A stretch of 64,000 nucleotides of DNA from Candidatus Villigracilis adiacens (GCA_016703605.1 JADJBU010000005.1:62001-126000), one strand, 5' to 3'. Shown: positions 41,134-49,937, counted from the stretch's first letter. A program made the numbers and translations. Notes: generated from the sequence alone by a model not told the origin.

Positions 41134-42198
41134 ATGCATAACTCCGAAACGATCTCCAACGAAAAGGAAGAACTCAAAGGAGCGGTTTTGAACGCGCGTC
41201 CGTTCAAGCCGCTTTATGTTAAGTTCAAGGTCTTTTATGGCTGCAACCTCAAATGCGAGATGTGCAACCACTGGCGCGAAACTCGCGAAGCGCCTGTGAC
41301 TCCCGAACGCCTGAAAGAAGTCATCACCGAACTGGCAGAGATGGGCACGAAGAAGATTCACATCTCCGGCGGCGAACCGATGCTGCGACCGCACATCCCC
41401 GATTTTGTGGAATTGGCATCGTCACTCGGCATCAAAGTGACCATGACCACCAATGGCACACTTATTACGAAAGAGAAAGCCAAACAATTGGTAGAAGCCG
41501 GTCTGCGCGGCGTGAATATCTCCATCGACTCGCCCATTCGCAAGATGCACGAAAAGATCCGCGGCGTGGAAGGCGCCTTCAAGTTAACCACCAAAGCCGT
41601 CGGGTTTTTTCGGCGTTACAAACACAAAGGCAAATTGAATATTCGCATCAACACGGTGGTCAGCCGCACCAATTACGAAAGCCTTGCCGCCCTCCCAGAC
41701 CTTGCCCACGAACTCGGCGCGGACGGCATCAACCTCATCCCAGTGGACGATCACTGCGGCGAAATTCTGTCCATGCGTAAGAAGGATATCGAAAAGTTCA
41801 ATAACGAGATCGCACCGCGCATTGCGGAACGTGCGCTTGAATTAGGTCTGATCGTTTCGGATGAAGATGCTTTCCCATTTGGGCGGGACGAGTCCGAGGT
41901 CCGCTTGGGACGCGCCGGGCGATATGCATTCGGCTTCTACGAGAAGCATCCCTGCTACGCCCCCTGGTCCCATACCTTGATCGACTTCAACGGCAATGTG
42001 TATGTGTGCTGCATGACCCGTGAAAAAATCCCCCCGTTGGGCAATATCGTCCATCAGTCTTTCAAAGAAGTATGGGAAGGTGACGCATACCGTCAAGTCC
42101 GCTTGAAAATGCACCCACCCGTGCTCAAGCCGTGCCAGCGCTGCGATGACTTTATCGAAGAGAATAAAAAGATTTGGGAGACGATCGGGCCGTATTGA
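41134..42198 (+). CDS. Radical SAM protein with SPASM domain
   Basis: 354 residues. The cluster motif 'VFYGCNLKCEMCNHWRE' (CX3CX2C), 'ISGGEPMLRPHIPDFVELA', and a C-terminal SPASM region with 'HPCYAPWSHTLIDFNGNVYVCCMTREKIPPLGNIVHQSFKEVW' and 'PCQRCDDFI'. SPASM radical SAM enzymes modify peptides or sugars, or act in cofactor synthesis. No precursor peptide gene was recognised nearby, so it may act on a lipid or carbohydrate like the HpnH/MoaA-like group. Preceded by an R3 repeat. Confidence 0.92.
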   Translation: MHNSETISNEKEELKGAVLNARPFKPLYVKFKVFYGCNLKCEMCNHWRETREAPVTPERLKEVITELAEMGTKKIHISGGEPMLRPHIPDFVELASSLGIKVTMTTNGTLITKEKAKQLVEAGLRGVNISIDSPIRKMHEKIRGVEGAFKLTTKAVGFFRRYKHKGKLNIRINTVVSRTNYESLAALPDLAHELGADGINLIPVDDHCGEILSMRKKDIEKFNNEIAPRIAERALELGLIVSDEDAFPFGRDESEVRLGRAGRYAFGFYEKHPCYAPWSHTLIDFNGNVYVCCMTREKIPPLGNIVHQSFKEVWEGDAYRQVRLKMHPPVLKPCQRCDDFIEENKKIWETIGPY

Positions 42199-42285
42199 TT
42201 CTTAAACACAAAGGACACGAAGTACACAAAGGTTAAACACAAAAGAATTTTTTCTTCGCGATCCTGGCGTCCTTCGTGGTTAAAA
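42199..42285. repeat. Imperfect inverted intergenic repeat
   Basis: AACACAAAGGACACGAAG at the left and CGTCCTTCGTGGTTAAAA at the right are imperfect inverses. Similar ACCACGGAGAACA tracts precede R1 copies. It lies between two convergent genes and may act as a transcription stop. Confidence 0.55.
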
Positions 42286-42564
42286 TCAACTTAGATCAGA
42301 AAACATATCCCCGCTGTCGTCATCGTCCCAGGTGGAAGAACGACCGAAGGTGGTCAGGTCGGCGGCGGTAAATGTCGCCGCCGCAATCGGCAAAGCCACC
42401 GGCATCTCCAGCCCCTGCTGACAGGCAAGGCAGACGCGCCCTTCGTTTGTCGTATTCGTATGCTCATCGCAAAACCCGCGCCCACACTTTGCGCACGTTC
42501 CCAACGCCGGGTTCTCGCAGCGATGCGGAACCAGATAACCAACGATCATTTCACATTTCGCCAT
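42286..42564 (-). CDS. Small Cys-rich, probably zinc-binding protein
   Basis: 92 residues. 'HRCENPALGTCAKCGRGFCDEHT' followed by 'GRVCLACQQG' offers six Cys and two His in a zinc-ribbon or B-box-like arrangement. A Thr/Ala-rich stretch and an acidic tail 'DDDDSGDMFSDLS' end the protein. No known family assigned. It could be an adaptor; function unknown. Confidence 0.7.
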   Translation of the reverse strand: MAKCEMIVGYLVPHRCENPALGTCAKCGRGFCDEHTNTTNEGRVCLACQQGLEMPVALPIAAATFTAADLTTFGRSSTWDDDDSGDMFSDLS

Positions 42565-42606
42565 AGAGACACCTCATGAAAATTGCAATCTTCTTTTATA
42601 GTCGGC

Positions 42607-42636
42607 GTTCTCTCACGCCGTTACGCGTGAGAGAAC
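42607..42636 (+). promoter_or_regulatory. Perfect 12-bp hairpin just upstream of the glycosyltransferase gene
   Basis: GTTCTCTCACGC (42607-42618) and GCGTGAGAGAAC (42625-42636) pair perfectly across a 6-base loop, 7-20 bases before the possible ATG starts. There is no T tract. It may be an operator or an mRNA structure controlling translation; it also may be a REP-like element. Confidence 0.6.
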
Positions 42637-42652
42637 GCGCATTATGCGAGTT

Positions 42653-43795
42653 ATGATGAAAATTGCCTTGCTTAGCGAAAAGTATACACCAGACCTTGGA
42701 GGGCTTGCAATCTCAGCGGGACGATTGGGGGATTCATTATCTGCGGCTGGACATGACGTCCGCCTCTTCGCCCCAAGCCCGAACCTGCCACCCGCCATCA
42801 AGCAGACTCAACGCTCAGGCGGAGCCCACGTAAACCGCTTCGGCGTACACAAACGCGTGGACGATACGCTGGTGGATTGGTTCGAGCTGATCGTGGAAGA
42901 ACATCAGCGCGAGCCGTTTGATTTAATCCACGCGTATTTTTTACCCATGGCAGGATTTGTCGGGACTTATGCCGGGAAATATTTGGGCATTCCCAGCGTC
43001 GTCTCCATTCGCGGAAACGACATCGAGCGCGCAGCATTCGACCCGTCCAAGTTCTCGCATGTGATGTACGCCCTGCAAAATGCAAATGCGGTAACGACCA
43101 ATGCAAGCGTGCTGGCAAAAAAGGCAAAGGCTTTTGTGGATCGGGAAATTCACGTTATTCCAAATGGGATCGATACAGAACGGTTTAAGCCGATGGAAAG
43201 AAATGATGTCTTGGCAGAAACATTGGGCGTCGAAGGTCAAAGGTCGAAGGTCATTGGGTTTGTTGGGGAACTGCGTGAAAAGAAGGGGTTGGCTACACTT
43301 CTTTCTGGCTACGCGCAAATCGCAAAAACCATGCCGGTTTCCCTACTCATCGTCGGTGAAGTACGAGAAGGCGAAGATAAAAAGTATTTTGAAGAATTCA
43401 AAAGCAATAATCCGCAATTGTCCATTACCGTTACCGGACACGTCCCCCACAAAGACTTGCCTGCCTATTATTCCTTGATGGATGTCTTCGCGCATCCGTC
43501 ACTGCGGGATGGGATGCCAAATGCCGTACTTGAAGCGATGGCTTGCGGAAAGACCGTCCTTGCCACACCGGTTGGCGGTGTATTGGATATTATTGAAGAT
43601 GGTGTAAATGGAATCTTCGTGAACGTGAATGACGCACGGGACCTGGCAGAGAAAACGGCTGAGGCGGTGAACCAGCCTGAAAAACGGGAAGCCATTGGCG
43701 GGTCAGCGAGAGAAGCGGTTCTTGGTCAATTCACACTCGAGAAAGAATTACAAGCGAATCTAACGATCTATCAAAGTCTGGGAGTCAAAAAATGA
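42653..43795 (+). CDS. Glycosyltransferase family 4
   Basis: 380 residues, GT-B fold. N-terminal 'KIALLSEKYTPDLGGLAISAGRLGDSLSAAGHDV', 'IPNGIDTERFKP' and C-terminal nucleotide-sugar site 'HPSLRDGMPNAVLEAMACGKTVLATPVGG' with the EX7E-like pattern. Starts at ATG 42644, 42653 or 42656 are possible. Residues around 192-199 ('VEGQRSKV') are encoded by GTCGAAGGTCAAAGGTC (43229-43245), identical to a repeat inside the GMC oxidoreductase gene. Overlaps aspA by ATGA. Confidence 0.93.
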   Translation: MMKIALLSEKYTPDLGGLAISAGRLGDSLSAAGHDVRLFAPSPNLPPAIKQTQRSGGAHVNRFGVHKRVDDTLVDWFELIVEEHQREPFDLIHAYFLPMAGFVGTYAGKYLGIPSVVSIRGNDIERAAFDPSKFSHVMYALQNANAVTTNASVLAKKAKAFVDREIHVIPNGIDTERFKPMERNDVLAETLGVEGQRSKVIGFVGELREKKGLATLLSGYAQIAKTMPVSLLIVGEVREGEDKKYFEEFKSNNPQLSITVTGHVPHKDLPAYYSLMDVFAHPSLRDGMPNAVLEAMACGKTVLATPVGGVLDIIEDGVNGIFVNVNDARDLAEKTAEAVNQPEKREAIGGSAREAVLGQFTLEKELQANLTIYQSLGVKK

Positions 43796-45195
43796 GTCGT
43801 CGAATCGAGCATGATCTTTTGGGAGATCACCCTGTACCCAATGAAGTTTATTACGGCGTACACACGGCGCGGGCGTTGGAAAATTTTCCGATCAGCAATA
43901 TACCGATCAGCACCTATCCGAGTTTGGTGAAGGCGCTGGCGTGTGTAAAACAAGCATGCGCACAGGCGAACCTGGAATTGGATCTGTTGAATGCGGAGCA
44001 GGCAAATGCGATCATCAAAGCCTGTGAGGACATTCGTGCTGGAAGTTTGCATGACCAGTTTGTCGTGGATGTCATTCAAGGCGGCGCAGGCACGTCCACG
44101 AACATGAACGCCAACGAAGTGATTGCCAACCGCGCGTTGGAGATCCTTGGGCACGGACGCGGCAAGTATAAATTTTTGCATCCTCTGGAACATGTCAACT
44201 TGAGCCAGAGCACAAATGACGTCTACCCAACGGCCGTGAAAGTGGCGCTGCGATTTTTGATCAACGACCTCATCGCAGGCATGGAAGTGCTGCGCCTCGC
44301 ATTTGCTGAAAAAGCTGAAGAATTCAAAGACCTGTTGAAGATGGGACGCACCCAATTGCAAGATGCCGTCCCAATGACTCTTGGTCAGGAATTCAGCACC
44401 TATGCGGTGATGCTCGAAGAAGACCAACAGCGTTTGCGCGAAGGCGCGTTACTCATTCAAGAAATGAACCTGGGCGCAACCGCAATTGGTACGGGCATCA
44501 ATGCACATCCTGAGTATGCGTCACTGGCGCGGAAACACCTCAGCGAGATTACAGGGATTGAATACATCACGGCAGGAAACCTCGTCGAAGCGACACAAGA
44601 TGTTGGCTCGTTCGTGCAGCTTTCAGGCGTGCTCAAACGCGTGGCAGTAAAACTCTCAAAGATCTGCAACGACCTGCGTTTGCTTTCATCAGGTCCACGA
44701 ACGGGATTTGGCGAGATCAACCTGCCTGCTGTGCAGGCGGGGTCAAGCATCATGCCGGGCAAGGTCAACCCCGTGATTCCTGAAGTGGTCAACCAGATCG
44801 CCTTTCTTGTCATCGGCAACGATGTCACCGTCTCCTTCGCCGCGGATGGCGGACAGTTACAACTCAATGCTTTTGAGCCGATCATCGCGCATAGTCTTTT
44901 TGATAGCCTCATTTATTTACGCAACGGCTGTATCACCTTGGCGGAACGCTGCGTGAAGGGCATCACTGCCAATGAGGAACGCCTGAATGAACACATGACC
45001 CGCTCGGTCGGAATCGTCACAGCGTTGAATCCGTTCATCGGGTACGAGAATGCAAGCTCGGTGGCGAAAGAGGCGTACACATCCAACAAAAGCGTGACCG
45101 AGATCGTGCTGGAGCGTGGTCTGCTCACGAAGGCGGAGTTGGATGAAATCCTCAAACCCGAAGTGTTGACCAGGCCAAGGTGGATCAAGAAGTAA
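43792..45195 (+). CDS. aspA: Aspartate ammonia-lyase (aspartase)
   Basis: 467 residues. Fumarase/aspartase signature loop 'AGSSIMPGKVNPVIPEVVNQ', plus 'GGAGTSTNMNANEVIANRALE', 'HVNLSQSTNDVYPTAVKVA' and 'GRTQLQDAVPMTLGQEF'. It converts aspartate to fumarate and ammonia. 'NMNANEV' and the N-terminus 'EHDLLGDHPVPNEVYYGVHTARALENF' favour aspartase over fumarase. The coupling to the glycosyltransferase gene looks incidental. Confidence 0.93.
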   Translation: MSRRIEHDLLGDHPVPNEVYYGVHTARALENFPISNIPISTYPSLVKALACVKQACAQANLELDLLNAEQANAIIKACEDIRAGSLHDQFVVDVIQGGAGTSTNMNANEVIANRALEILGHGRGKYKFLHPLEHVNLSQSTNDVYPTAVKVALRFLINDLIAGMEVLRLAFAEKAEEFKDLLKMGRTQLQDAVPMTLGQEFSTYAVMLEEDQQRLREGALLIQEMNLGATAIGTGINAHPEYASLARKHLSEITGIEYITAGNLVEATQDVGSFVQLSGVLKRVAVKLSKICNDLRLLSSGPRTGFGEINLPAVQAGSSIMPGKVNPVIPEVVNQIAFLVIGNDVTVSFAADGGQLQLNAFEPIIAHSLFDSLIYLRNGCITLAERCVKGITANEERLNEHMTRSVGIVTALNPFIGYENASSVAKEAYTSNKSVTEIVLERGLLTKAELDEILKPEVLTRPRWIKK

Positions 45196-45299
45196 TAAGA
45201 GATTAGAGATTAGAGATTAGAGATTAGAGATTGGTGAACGGCTGGACTGGCCAGTAAAATGGATGAAGCGCGACGCATCTGAATGGACAAAGGTGAAAA
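45196..45299 (+). repeat. Simple tandem repeat GATTAGA before the moxR gene
   Basis: The 7-base unit GATTAGA occurs about five times in 45201-45235, right after the aspA stop. The rest of this gap is the leader of the MoxR gene and holds no gene. Confidence 0.75.
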
Positions 45300-46265
45300 A
45301 TGACAACCGTTTTTGATTCGACCAAAACCGTAAAAACCGAACTGGGCAAACAGAATTACATTGCTTCCGATGAAATTGCGACCATTGTGTATCTCGCCCA
45401 AAAGCTAGGCAAGCCGCTGCTGGCGGAAGGTCCGGCTGGCGTGGGCAAGACGGAACTCGCCAAAGCCATTGCCTCTGCAACGGGACGCGAACTCATCCGT
45501 TTGCAGTGCTATGAAGGCTTGGATGAGTCTAAAGCGTTGTACGAGTGGGAATATTCCAAGCAGTTGCTTTATACACAGTTGTTGCGCGATAAATTAAATG
45601 ACACCCTGGGCAAGGCTGAATCTTTGAGCGAAGCCGCCGATAAACTGGCAAAGGAGGAAGATGTCTTTTTCTCGACTCGCTTTTTACTGCAACGTCCGCT
45701 GTTGAAGGCGATTCTGAGCGAGAAGCCCACGGTCTTGCTGATTGACGAAATTGACCGCGCCGACGCGGAGTTCGAAGCCTTCCTTTTGGAAATCTTGAGC
45801 GACTTCCAGGTTTCGGTGCCAGAGTTGGGGACGCTTGTTGCAAAGCATAAACCTGTCGTCGTGCTGACCTCGAATAACACCCGCGAACTTTCGGAGGCGT
45901 TGAAACGACGCTGTTTGTATCTGTTCGTGGATTACCCCAGTTTGCAAGAAGAGTTGGCGGTTGTGCATTTGAAGGTGCCGAACCTGAATCCCAAGCTCGC
46001 GCAACAAGCCGTGGAATTCGTGCAGAGACTGCGCAAGGCAGACATGCGCAAGTCACCGTCGATCAGTGAGACGCTTGATTGGGCAAATGCGCTCGTGGCG
46101 TTGAACGCCACGAATTTGGATAAGGATGTTTTGGAAGATACGCTTTCTGTTTTATTGAAACACGAAGCGGATTTGCAAAAAGCAAAACGACAGCTGATGA
46201 GTCCGCCGCAGAGCCCGAAGCAACGTCCGCCCGCGGATGATTTTGGTCGGTTCTCTGGAAATTGA
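45300..46265 (+). CDS. MoxR-type AAA+ ATPase (CoxD-like)
   Basis: 321 residues. Walker A 'AEGPAGVGKTELAKAIA', Walker B 'TVLLIDEIDRAD', sensor 1 'VVLTSNNTRELSEALKRRC'. MoxR ATPases with a VWA partner act as chaperones that mature or insert metal cofactors; CoxD/CoxE do so for CO dehydrogenase. The VWA gene follows by 82 bases. No molybdenum hydroxylase genes are in this window, so the client is unknown. Confidence 0.9.
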   Translation: MTTVFDSTKTVKTELGKQNYIASDEIATIVYLAQKLGKPLLAEGPAGVGKTELAKAIASATGRELIRLQCYEGLDESKALYEWEYSKQLLYTQLLRDKLNDTLGKAESLSEAADKLAKEEDVFFSTRFLLQRPLLKAILSEKPTVLLIDEIDRADAEFEAFLLEILSDFQVSVPELGTLVAKHKPVVVLTSNNTRELSEALKRRCLYLFVDYPSLQEELAVVHLKVPNLNPKLAQQAVEFVQRLRKADMRKSPSISETLDWANALVALNATNLDKDVLEDTLSVLLKHEADLQKAKRQLMSPPQSPKQRPPADDFGRFSGN

Positions 46266-46268
46266 TTT

Positions 46269-46340
46269 GTAGGGGCGAGGTCCTCTCGCCCTGTTTTACG
46301 AATTGATCCAGGGGCGGGGAAACCCCGCCCCTACAGGATA
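46269..46340. repeat. REP-like inverted element between moxR and the VWA gene
   Basis: TTGTAGGGGCG on the left and CGCCCCTACAG on the right are inverses, with an inner hairpin GGGGCGGGG/CCCCGCCCC. A typical small palindromic intergenic unit; it lies in the transcript linking the two genes. Confidence 0.8.
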
Positions 46341-46347
46341 AGACAAT

Positions 46348-47733
46348 ATGGAATCTCGCATTCTTCAATTGATCTCCGCCCTGCGTGCCAGCGGGGTGCG
46401 CGTGTCGCTCGCGGAGTCTGCCGAGGCGTTCTCGGCGGTGGATTTGATGGGGATTCAAGACCGCGAGTCGTTTCGGCTATCTTTGCGTGCCACGCTTATC
46501 AAGGATGTGAAAGACCTCTCCATCTTCGATAAGCTCTTCCCGCTCTTCTTCGGCTCAGGGACTCCGCCGGAGATGGGCGGCAACCCATCGGATGACCTGA
46601 CGCCGGAAGAGATTCAGATGCTGGTCGAGGCGATGAAAAATTTCGCAGAGCAACTCCGTCAGCGGATGGAAAGGCTGATGAACGGCGAACCGCTGTCCCG
46701 TGCGGAGCTGGAGGCGTTGGGGCAACTCGTCGGCTTGAATCAGGCGGAGAATCTCCAATATCAAAACTGGATGACCCAACGCATGATGCGGGCAATGGCG
46801 TTCCCTGAAGTGCAAAAGGCGATGCGCGAGTTGATGGAGCAGTTGCAACAGATGGGCATGAGCCGCGAGCGTGTCGAGCAGATCCGCGAGATGATCCAGC
46901 AGAACATGCAAGGGATGCAGGAACAGATGCAGCAATTTGCCGGTGAGCGCATTGCCGAGAACATGAGCGAATGGCGCCACGGCGCCACGCGGGACAATCT
47001 CGAGAACCTGATGAACCGTCCGTTTCAGGCGTTGTCGGATGCGGACAAAAAAGTTTTGCAGCGCGAAGTCAAGCGCCTCGCCGCTGCTCTGCGCACAAGA
47101 ATTGCATTACGCCAAAAGAGAATGAAGACCGGGCAAATGGATCCGAAGGCGACCATCCGCGCGAATTTGAAATATCACGGCGTGCCGATGGAGATCAAAC
47201 ACCGCGACAAAATTCGCAAGCCCAAGATCGTAGTGATTTGTGATGTCAGCACCTCGATGCGCTTTTGCTCGAAACTGATGTTGAGTTTTCTCTTTGCATT
47301 GCAAGGACAGGTACGCAAGACACATGCCTTTGCCTTCATCGACCATCTCGAATCCATTTCGGAAGATTTCACCGGCACGAACGCAGACGAAGCGATCAGT
47401 TCGGTATTATGGCGCATGCCGAGCGGGCATTACAACACCGACCTGGGCTGGTCGCTCAACGATTTCAACAAAGAATACATGGACACGCTCAACAGCGGCA
47501 CCACCTTGTTGATTGTCGGGGATGGGCGCAATAATTACAACGATCCGCGCATTGATATTTTCTCGACGATGGCGCGCCGCGCCACGCGCACGATCTGGCT
47601 CAACCCCGAACCCGACTATATGTGGAACGGCGATAGCGACATGAAGAAGTACGCACCGATCTGTAATAATGTGTTGAAGGTCAGTAATCTAAGAGAATTG
47701 GCGAATGCGGTGGATGAGTTGATGACCGGGTAA
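46348..47733 (+). CDS. VWA domain protein (CoxE-like), partner of the MoxR ATPase
   Basis: 461 residues. A long helical, Met/Gln-rich central region (about 85-235) is followed by a VWA domain (about 290-461) with the MIDAS motif 'VICDVSTSMRFCS' (DxSxS). 'DHLESISEDFT' and 'LWRMPSGHYNTDLGWSLNDF' suit the CoxE family. It is expected to bridge the MoxR ring and its client protein through a metal ion. Confidence 0.9.
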   Translation: MESRILQLISALRASGVRVSLAESAEAFSAVDLMGIQDRESFRLSLRATLIKDVKDLSIFDKLFPLFFGSGTPPEMGGNPSDDLTPEEIQMLVEAMKNFAEQLRQRMERLMNGEPLSRAELEALGQLVGLNQAENLQYQNWMTQRMMRAMAFPEVQKAMRELMEQLQQMGMSRERVEQIREMIQQNMQGMQEQMQQFAGERIAENMSEWRHGATRDNLENLMNRPFQALSDADKKVLQREVKRLAAALRTRIALRQKRMKTGQMDPKATIRANLKYHGVPMEIKHRDKIRKPKIVVICDVSTSMRFCSKLMLSFLFALQGQVRKTHAFAFIDHLESISEDFTGTNADEAISSVLWRMPSGHYNTDLGWSLNDFNKEYMDTLNSGTTLLIVGDGRNNYNDPRIDIFSTMARRATRTIWLNPEPDYMWNGDSDMKKYAPICNNVLKVSNLRELANAVDELMTG

Positions 47734-47779
47734 AATCTCCACTCATGAATCCAAAGTCCATTTTAGCGTCAGGAGAACC

Positions 47780-48160
47780 ATGAAATTCACAGCTAATTAT
47801 ATAGATGCATATTCGAATTCCATCACGGCAAATGTCATGTTCGCCGACCCGGAGACCGACCCAGACGCCCCATCCGTGCTGTCGTTTTCCAGACCCATCG
47901 AACCCGGTTTTGAAGACAGCAACTATTACTTCGAGATCAATGACCAGTCTTATGGAAGCTACATGGGACTGGAGTCTGTCAAACTCTCGCGCAGCAGCAT
48001 TCAGGTCAAGGTGGAACCGCGCGTCGTTGAAAAATTCGGGAAAGCCGGTTTCGCAGAGGTCTCGGTCCAATTCGAGGTGGATGAGGAGAAATATCAAGCC
48101 GTTCTCGAAACCATGCGGCGGATATTCAAGGGGTACGGAAGTATTTACCAGGAGTTGTAA
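47780..48160 (+). CDS. Imm10-like immunity protein
   Basis: 126 residues. The pattern 'YYFEINDQSYGSYMGLESVKLSRSSIQVKVEP' followed by a beta strand 'EVSVQFEVDEEKYQAVLETMRRIF' fits the Imm10 family, known as immunity proteins in polymorphic toxin systems and also found as orphans. No toxin gene is adjacent, so it may be an orphan or have another role. A Shine-Dalgarno AGGAG precedes the ATG (about 6 bases). Confidence 0.6.
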   Translation: MKFTANYIDAYSNSITANVMFADPETDPDAPSVLSFSRPIEPGFEDSNYYFEINDQSYGSYMGLESVKLSRSSIQVKVEPRVVEKFGKAGFAEVSVQFEVDEEKYQAVLETMRRIFKGYGSIYQEL

Positions 48161-48167
48161 CTCACCC

Positions 48168-48345
48168 TAGAGACTGTTTCTTAAGTTCTATTCTCGCCAC
48201 AGAGGGCTTGGAGTTCACAGAGAACTCCGTTGGCGTCACGGCGCCGCTTTGGACTCCATTTTCAATCCCTTCGGCTTCGCTCAGGGCAAACCTTTGGCGC
48301 GAAAGTCGTTTCATGGATGCTCTGTGGCAAATTGCCTTTGGTTTA
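48168..48345 (+). repeat. Dispersed repeat family R1, copy
   Basis: Starts with AGAGACTGTTTCTTAA, carries 'GCCGCTTTGGACTCCATTTT' and 'CAATCCCTTCGGCTTCGC', and ends with 'CGTTTCATGGATGCTCTGTG', as the copy at 34855-35075. The whole 48161-48639 gap is occupied by R1 and R2 units and the promoter region of the receiver genes; no gene is seen. Confidence 0.8.
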
Positions 48346-48402
48346 AGACTTAAGAACTCCCTTACGTGGAGAGCACATCGTATATCATTCCCGTATGGGG
48401 AC

Positions 48403-48496
48403 CAGCCAGAAACAGACGAGTCTCACGAGAGGATTCGCCCTGTTTGCTGGACACTCTGACCCGTTCAGTGCGACGCACTGCATTACGTCAGTTAAG
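48403..48496 (+). repeat. Dispersed repeat family R2, copy 2
   Basis: Near-identical to 15555-15648 (see that copy), including 'GATTCGCCCTGTTTG' and 'GTGCGACGCACTGC'. Confidence 0.85.
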
Positions 48497-48639
48497 ACAC
48501 GCTCTCTCACGCGCCAGTCTGATATTATGGAGTAGGATGTCCGGTTTGGCATCATTCGCAATTCGTTGCGGTCGCACGGCAATCCGCCTCAGCAGGTATA
48601 ATTAGTCCGAAATAATACCCGTCAAACCAGGAAATCAAC

Positions 48640-49005
48640 ATGGCAAAAATCCTAATTGTGGACGATGATGAAAAAGTGACAACCCTTCTGGGGCGTTATT
48701 TGTCCTCTTTGGGCTACCAGGTCACAACCCTGAATCAAAGCTCCAGAGCCCTATCCGCCGCGGAACAGGCGCGCCCCGACCTTTTCATCCTCGATATCAT
48801 GATGCCCCCGCCGGACGGTTTCACCCTCACAAGCATGTTGCGCGACGATGCCCGTTTTGCCCGCACGCCGATCCTCATCATCACCGCGCTCGATAACAGC
48901 AACAGCCGCGCCACAACGCTCGGCGCCAACGGCTACCTTGCCAAACCCTTCAACCTCGACGAGCTTTCCGCAAAGATCGTCGAACTGATCGGCGACTCCA
49001 AATAG
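48640..49005 (+). CDS. Stand-alone response regulator receiver domain, first of three
   Basis: 121 residues, a single CheY-like domain. Acidic pair 'LIVDDDEKV', phospho-acceptor 'DLFILDIMMPPPDG', Thr in 'LIITALDNSN' and Lys in 'YLAKPFNLDEL'. No output domain. Probably relays phosphate or binds a partner. 'GGTATAATT' lies about 40 bases upstream as a likely -10. 38 bases separate it from the second receiver gene. Confidence 0.95.
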   Translation: MAKILIVDDDEKVTTLLGRYLSSLGYQVTTLNQSSRALSAAEQARPDLFILDIMMPPPDGFTLTSMLRDDARFARTPILIITALDNSNSRATTLGANGYLAKPFNLDELSAKIVELIGDSK

Positions 49006-49043
49006 GCGCGCGGGTTACATCAGTTTTTCAACAGGAGATACCG

Positions 49044-49409
49044 ATGGCGAAAATATTAATAGTAGACGACGATCTCGAAACCATCAAACTGCTCGAGGCA
49101 GTGGTGCAGATGGACGGGCACGAAACCGCGCACGTTCAGGAAAGCCGGAGCGCGATCCAGGTCGTCGAATCTTTCATGCCAGACGTTGTATTGCTCGATA
49201 TCATGATGCCGGATATCAACGGCATCGCCGTCTGCAAATTGATCAAATCCAACCCGCACACCAAAAACATCAAGGTGATGATGGTCTCCGCATTAAGCGA
49301 CGATGGATCGCGGAAAGATTCGCAGAATGCGGGCGCCGACCAGTTTGTAACCAAACCCATCCTCCCCCGATTGTTCACCCAGCAGGTCCGCGACCTGCTC
49401 TCAGCCTGA
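49044..49409 (+). CDS. Stand-alone response regulator receiver domain, second of three
   Basis: 121 residues. 'ILIVDDDLET', 'DVVLLDIMMPDINGI', 'VMMVSALSDDG' (Ser at the Thr/Ser site), Lys in 'FVTKPILPRLF'. All phosphorylation residues are present. Preceded by AGGAG. More distant in sequence from the flanking receivers than they are from each other. Confidence 0.95.
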   Translation: MAKILIVDDDLETIKLLEAVVQMDGHETAHVQESRSAIQVVESFMPDVVLLDIMMPDINGIAVCKLIKSNPHTKNIKVMMVSALSDDGSRKDSQNAGADQFVTKPILPRLFTQQVRDLLSA

Positions 49410-49502
49410 TGCCCGCGCCTTGCGGTTGTCTCACAATGGCTGTATCATTGACAAAACCCGGCGCAAACCCAGCCGCAGAATCGTTATACTCAGGATAGCC
49501 CA

Positions 49503-49868
49503 ATGATCAAAATCATGATGGTCGACGACGACAAACTGGTCACAGACCTGCTGCAAAAACTCCTCAAAGCCGACGGATTCGACACACTGGCTGTCAACGA
49601 CAGTTCCCAGGCGGTCGAAGTTGCAAAATCCAACACCCCCGACCTTTTCCTGATCGACCTGATGATGCCCCAGCCCGACGGTTTCCGCCTGACTCGGATG
49701 CTGAGGGAGGAACCCCTCTTCACCCAGACTCCCATCATTATCGTCACAGCCCTGGACGACAGCGACAGCCGCGCAGTGGCGTTTGGCGCGGGCGCAACCG
49801 ACTACCTCACAAAACCCTTCCACCCCGGCGAATTGAAGGACAAGATCATGGAAGCGCTCGAGAATTAG
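49503..49868 (+). CDS. Stand-alone response regulator receiver domain, third of three
   Basis: 121 residues. 'IMMVDDDKLV', 'DLFLIDLMMPQPDGFRL', 'IIIVTALDDSDSRAVAFGAG' and 'YLTKPFHPGEL'. Strongly similar to the first receiver in the alpha3-beta4 region ('TALD-S-SRA'), suggesting duplication. A 93-base gap separates it from the second. Followed by a bidirectional terminator. Confidence 0.95.
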   Translation: MIKIMMVDDDKLVTDLLQKLLKADGFDTLAVNDSSQAVEVAKSNTPDLFLIDLMMPQPDGFRLTRMLREEPLFTQTPIIIVTALDDSDSRAVAFGAGATDYLTKPFHPGELKDKIMEALEN

Positions 49869-49884
49869 CCAAAACCCTCGCATA

Positions 49885-49924
49885 AAAAAACACCCGCGAA
49901 ATTCGTTTCGCGGGTGTTTTTTTG
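49885..49924. terminator. Bidirectional intrinsic terminator
   Basis: AAAAAACACCCGCGAAA/TTTCGCGGGTGTTTTTT stem with a small loop; T tracts on both strands serve the receiver genes (plus) and the cytochrome c gene (minus). Confidence 0.95.
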
Positions 49925-49937
49925 GAAATATCCGAAC

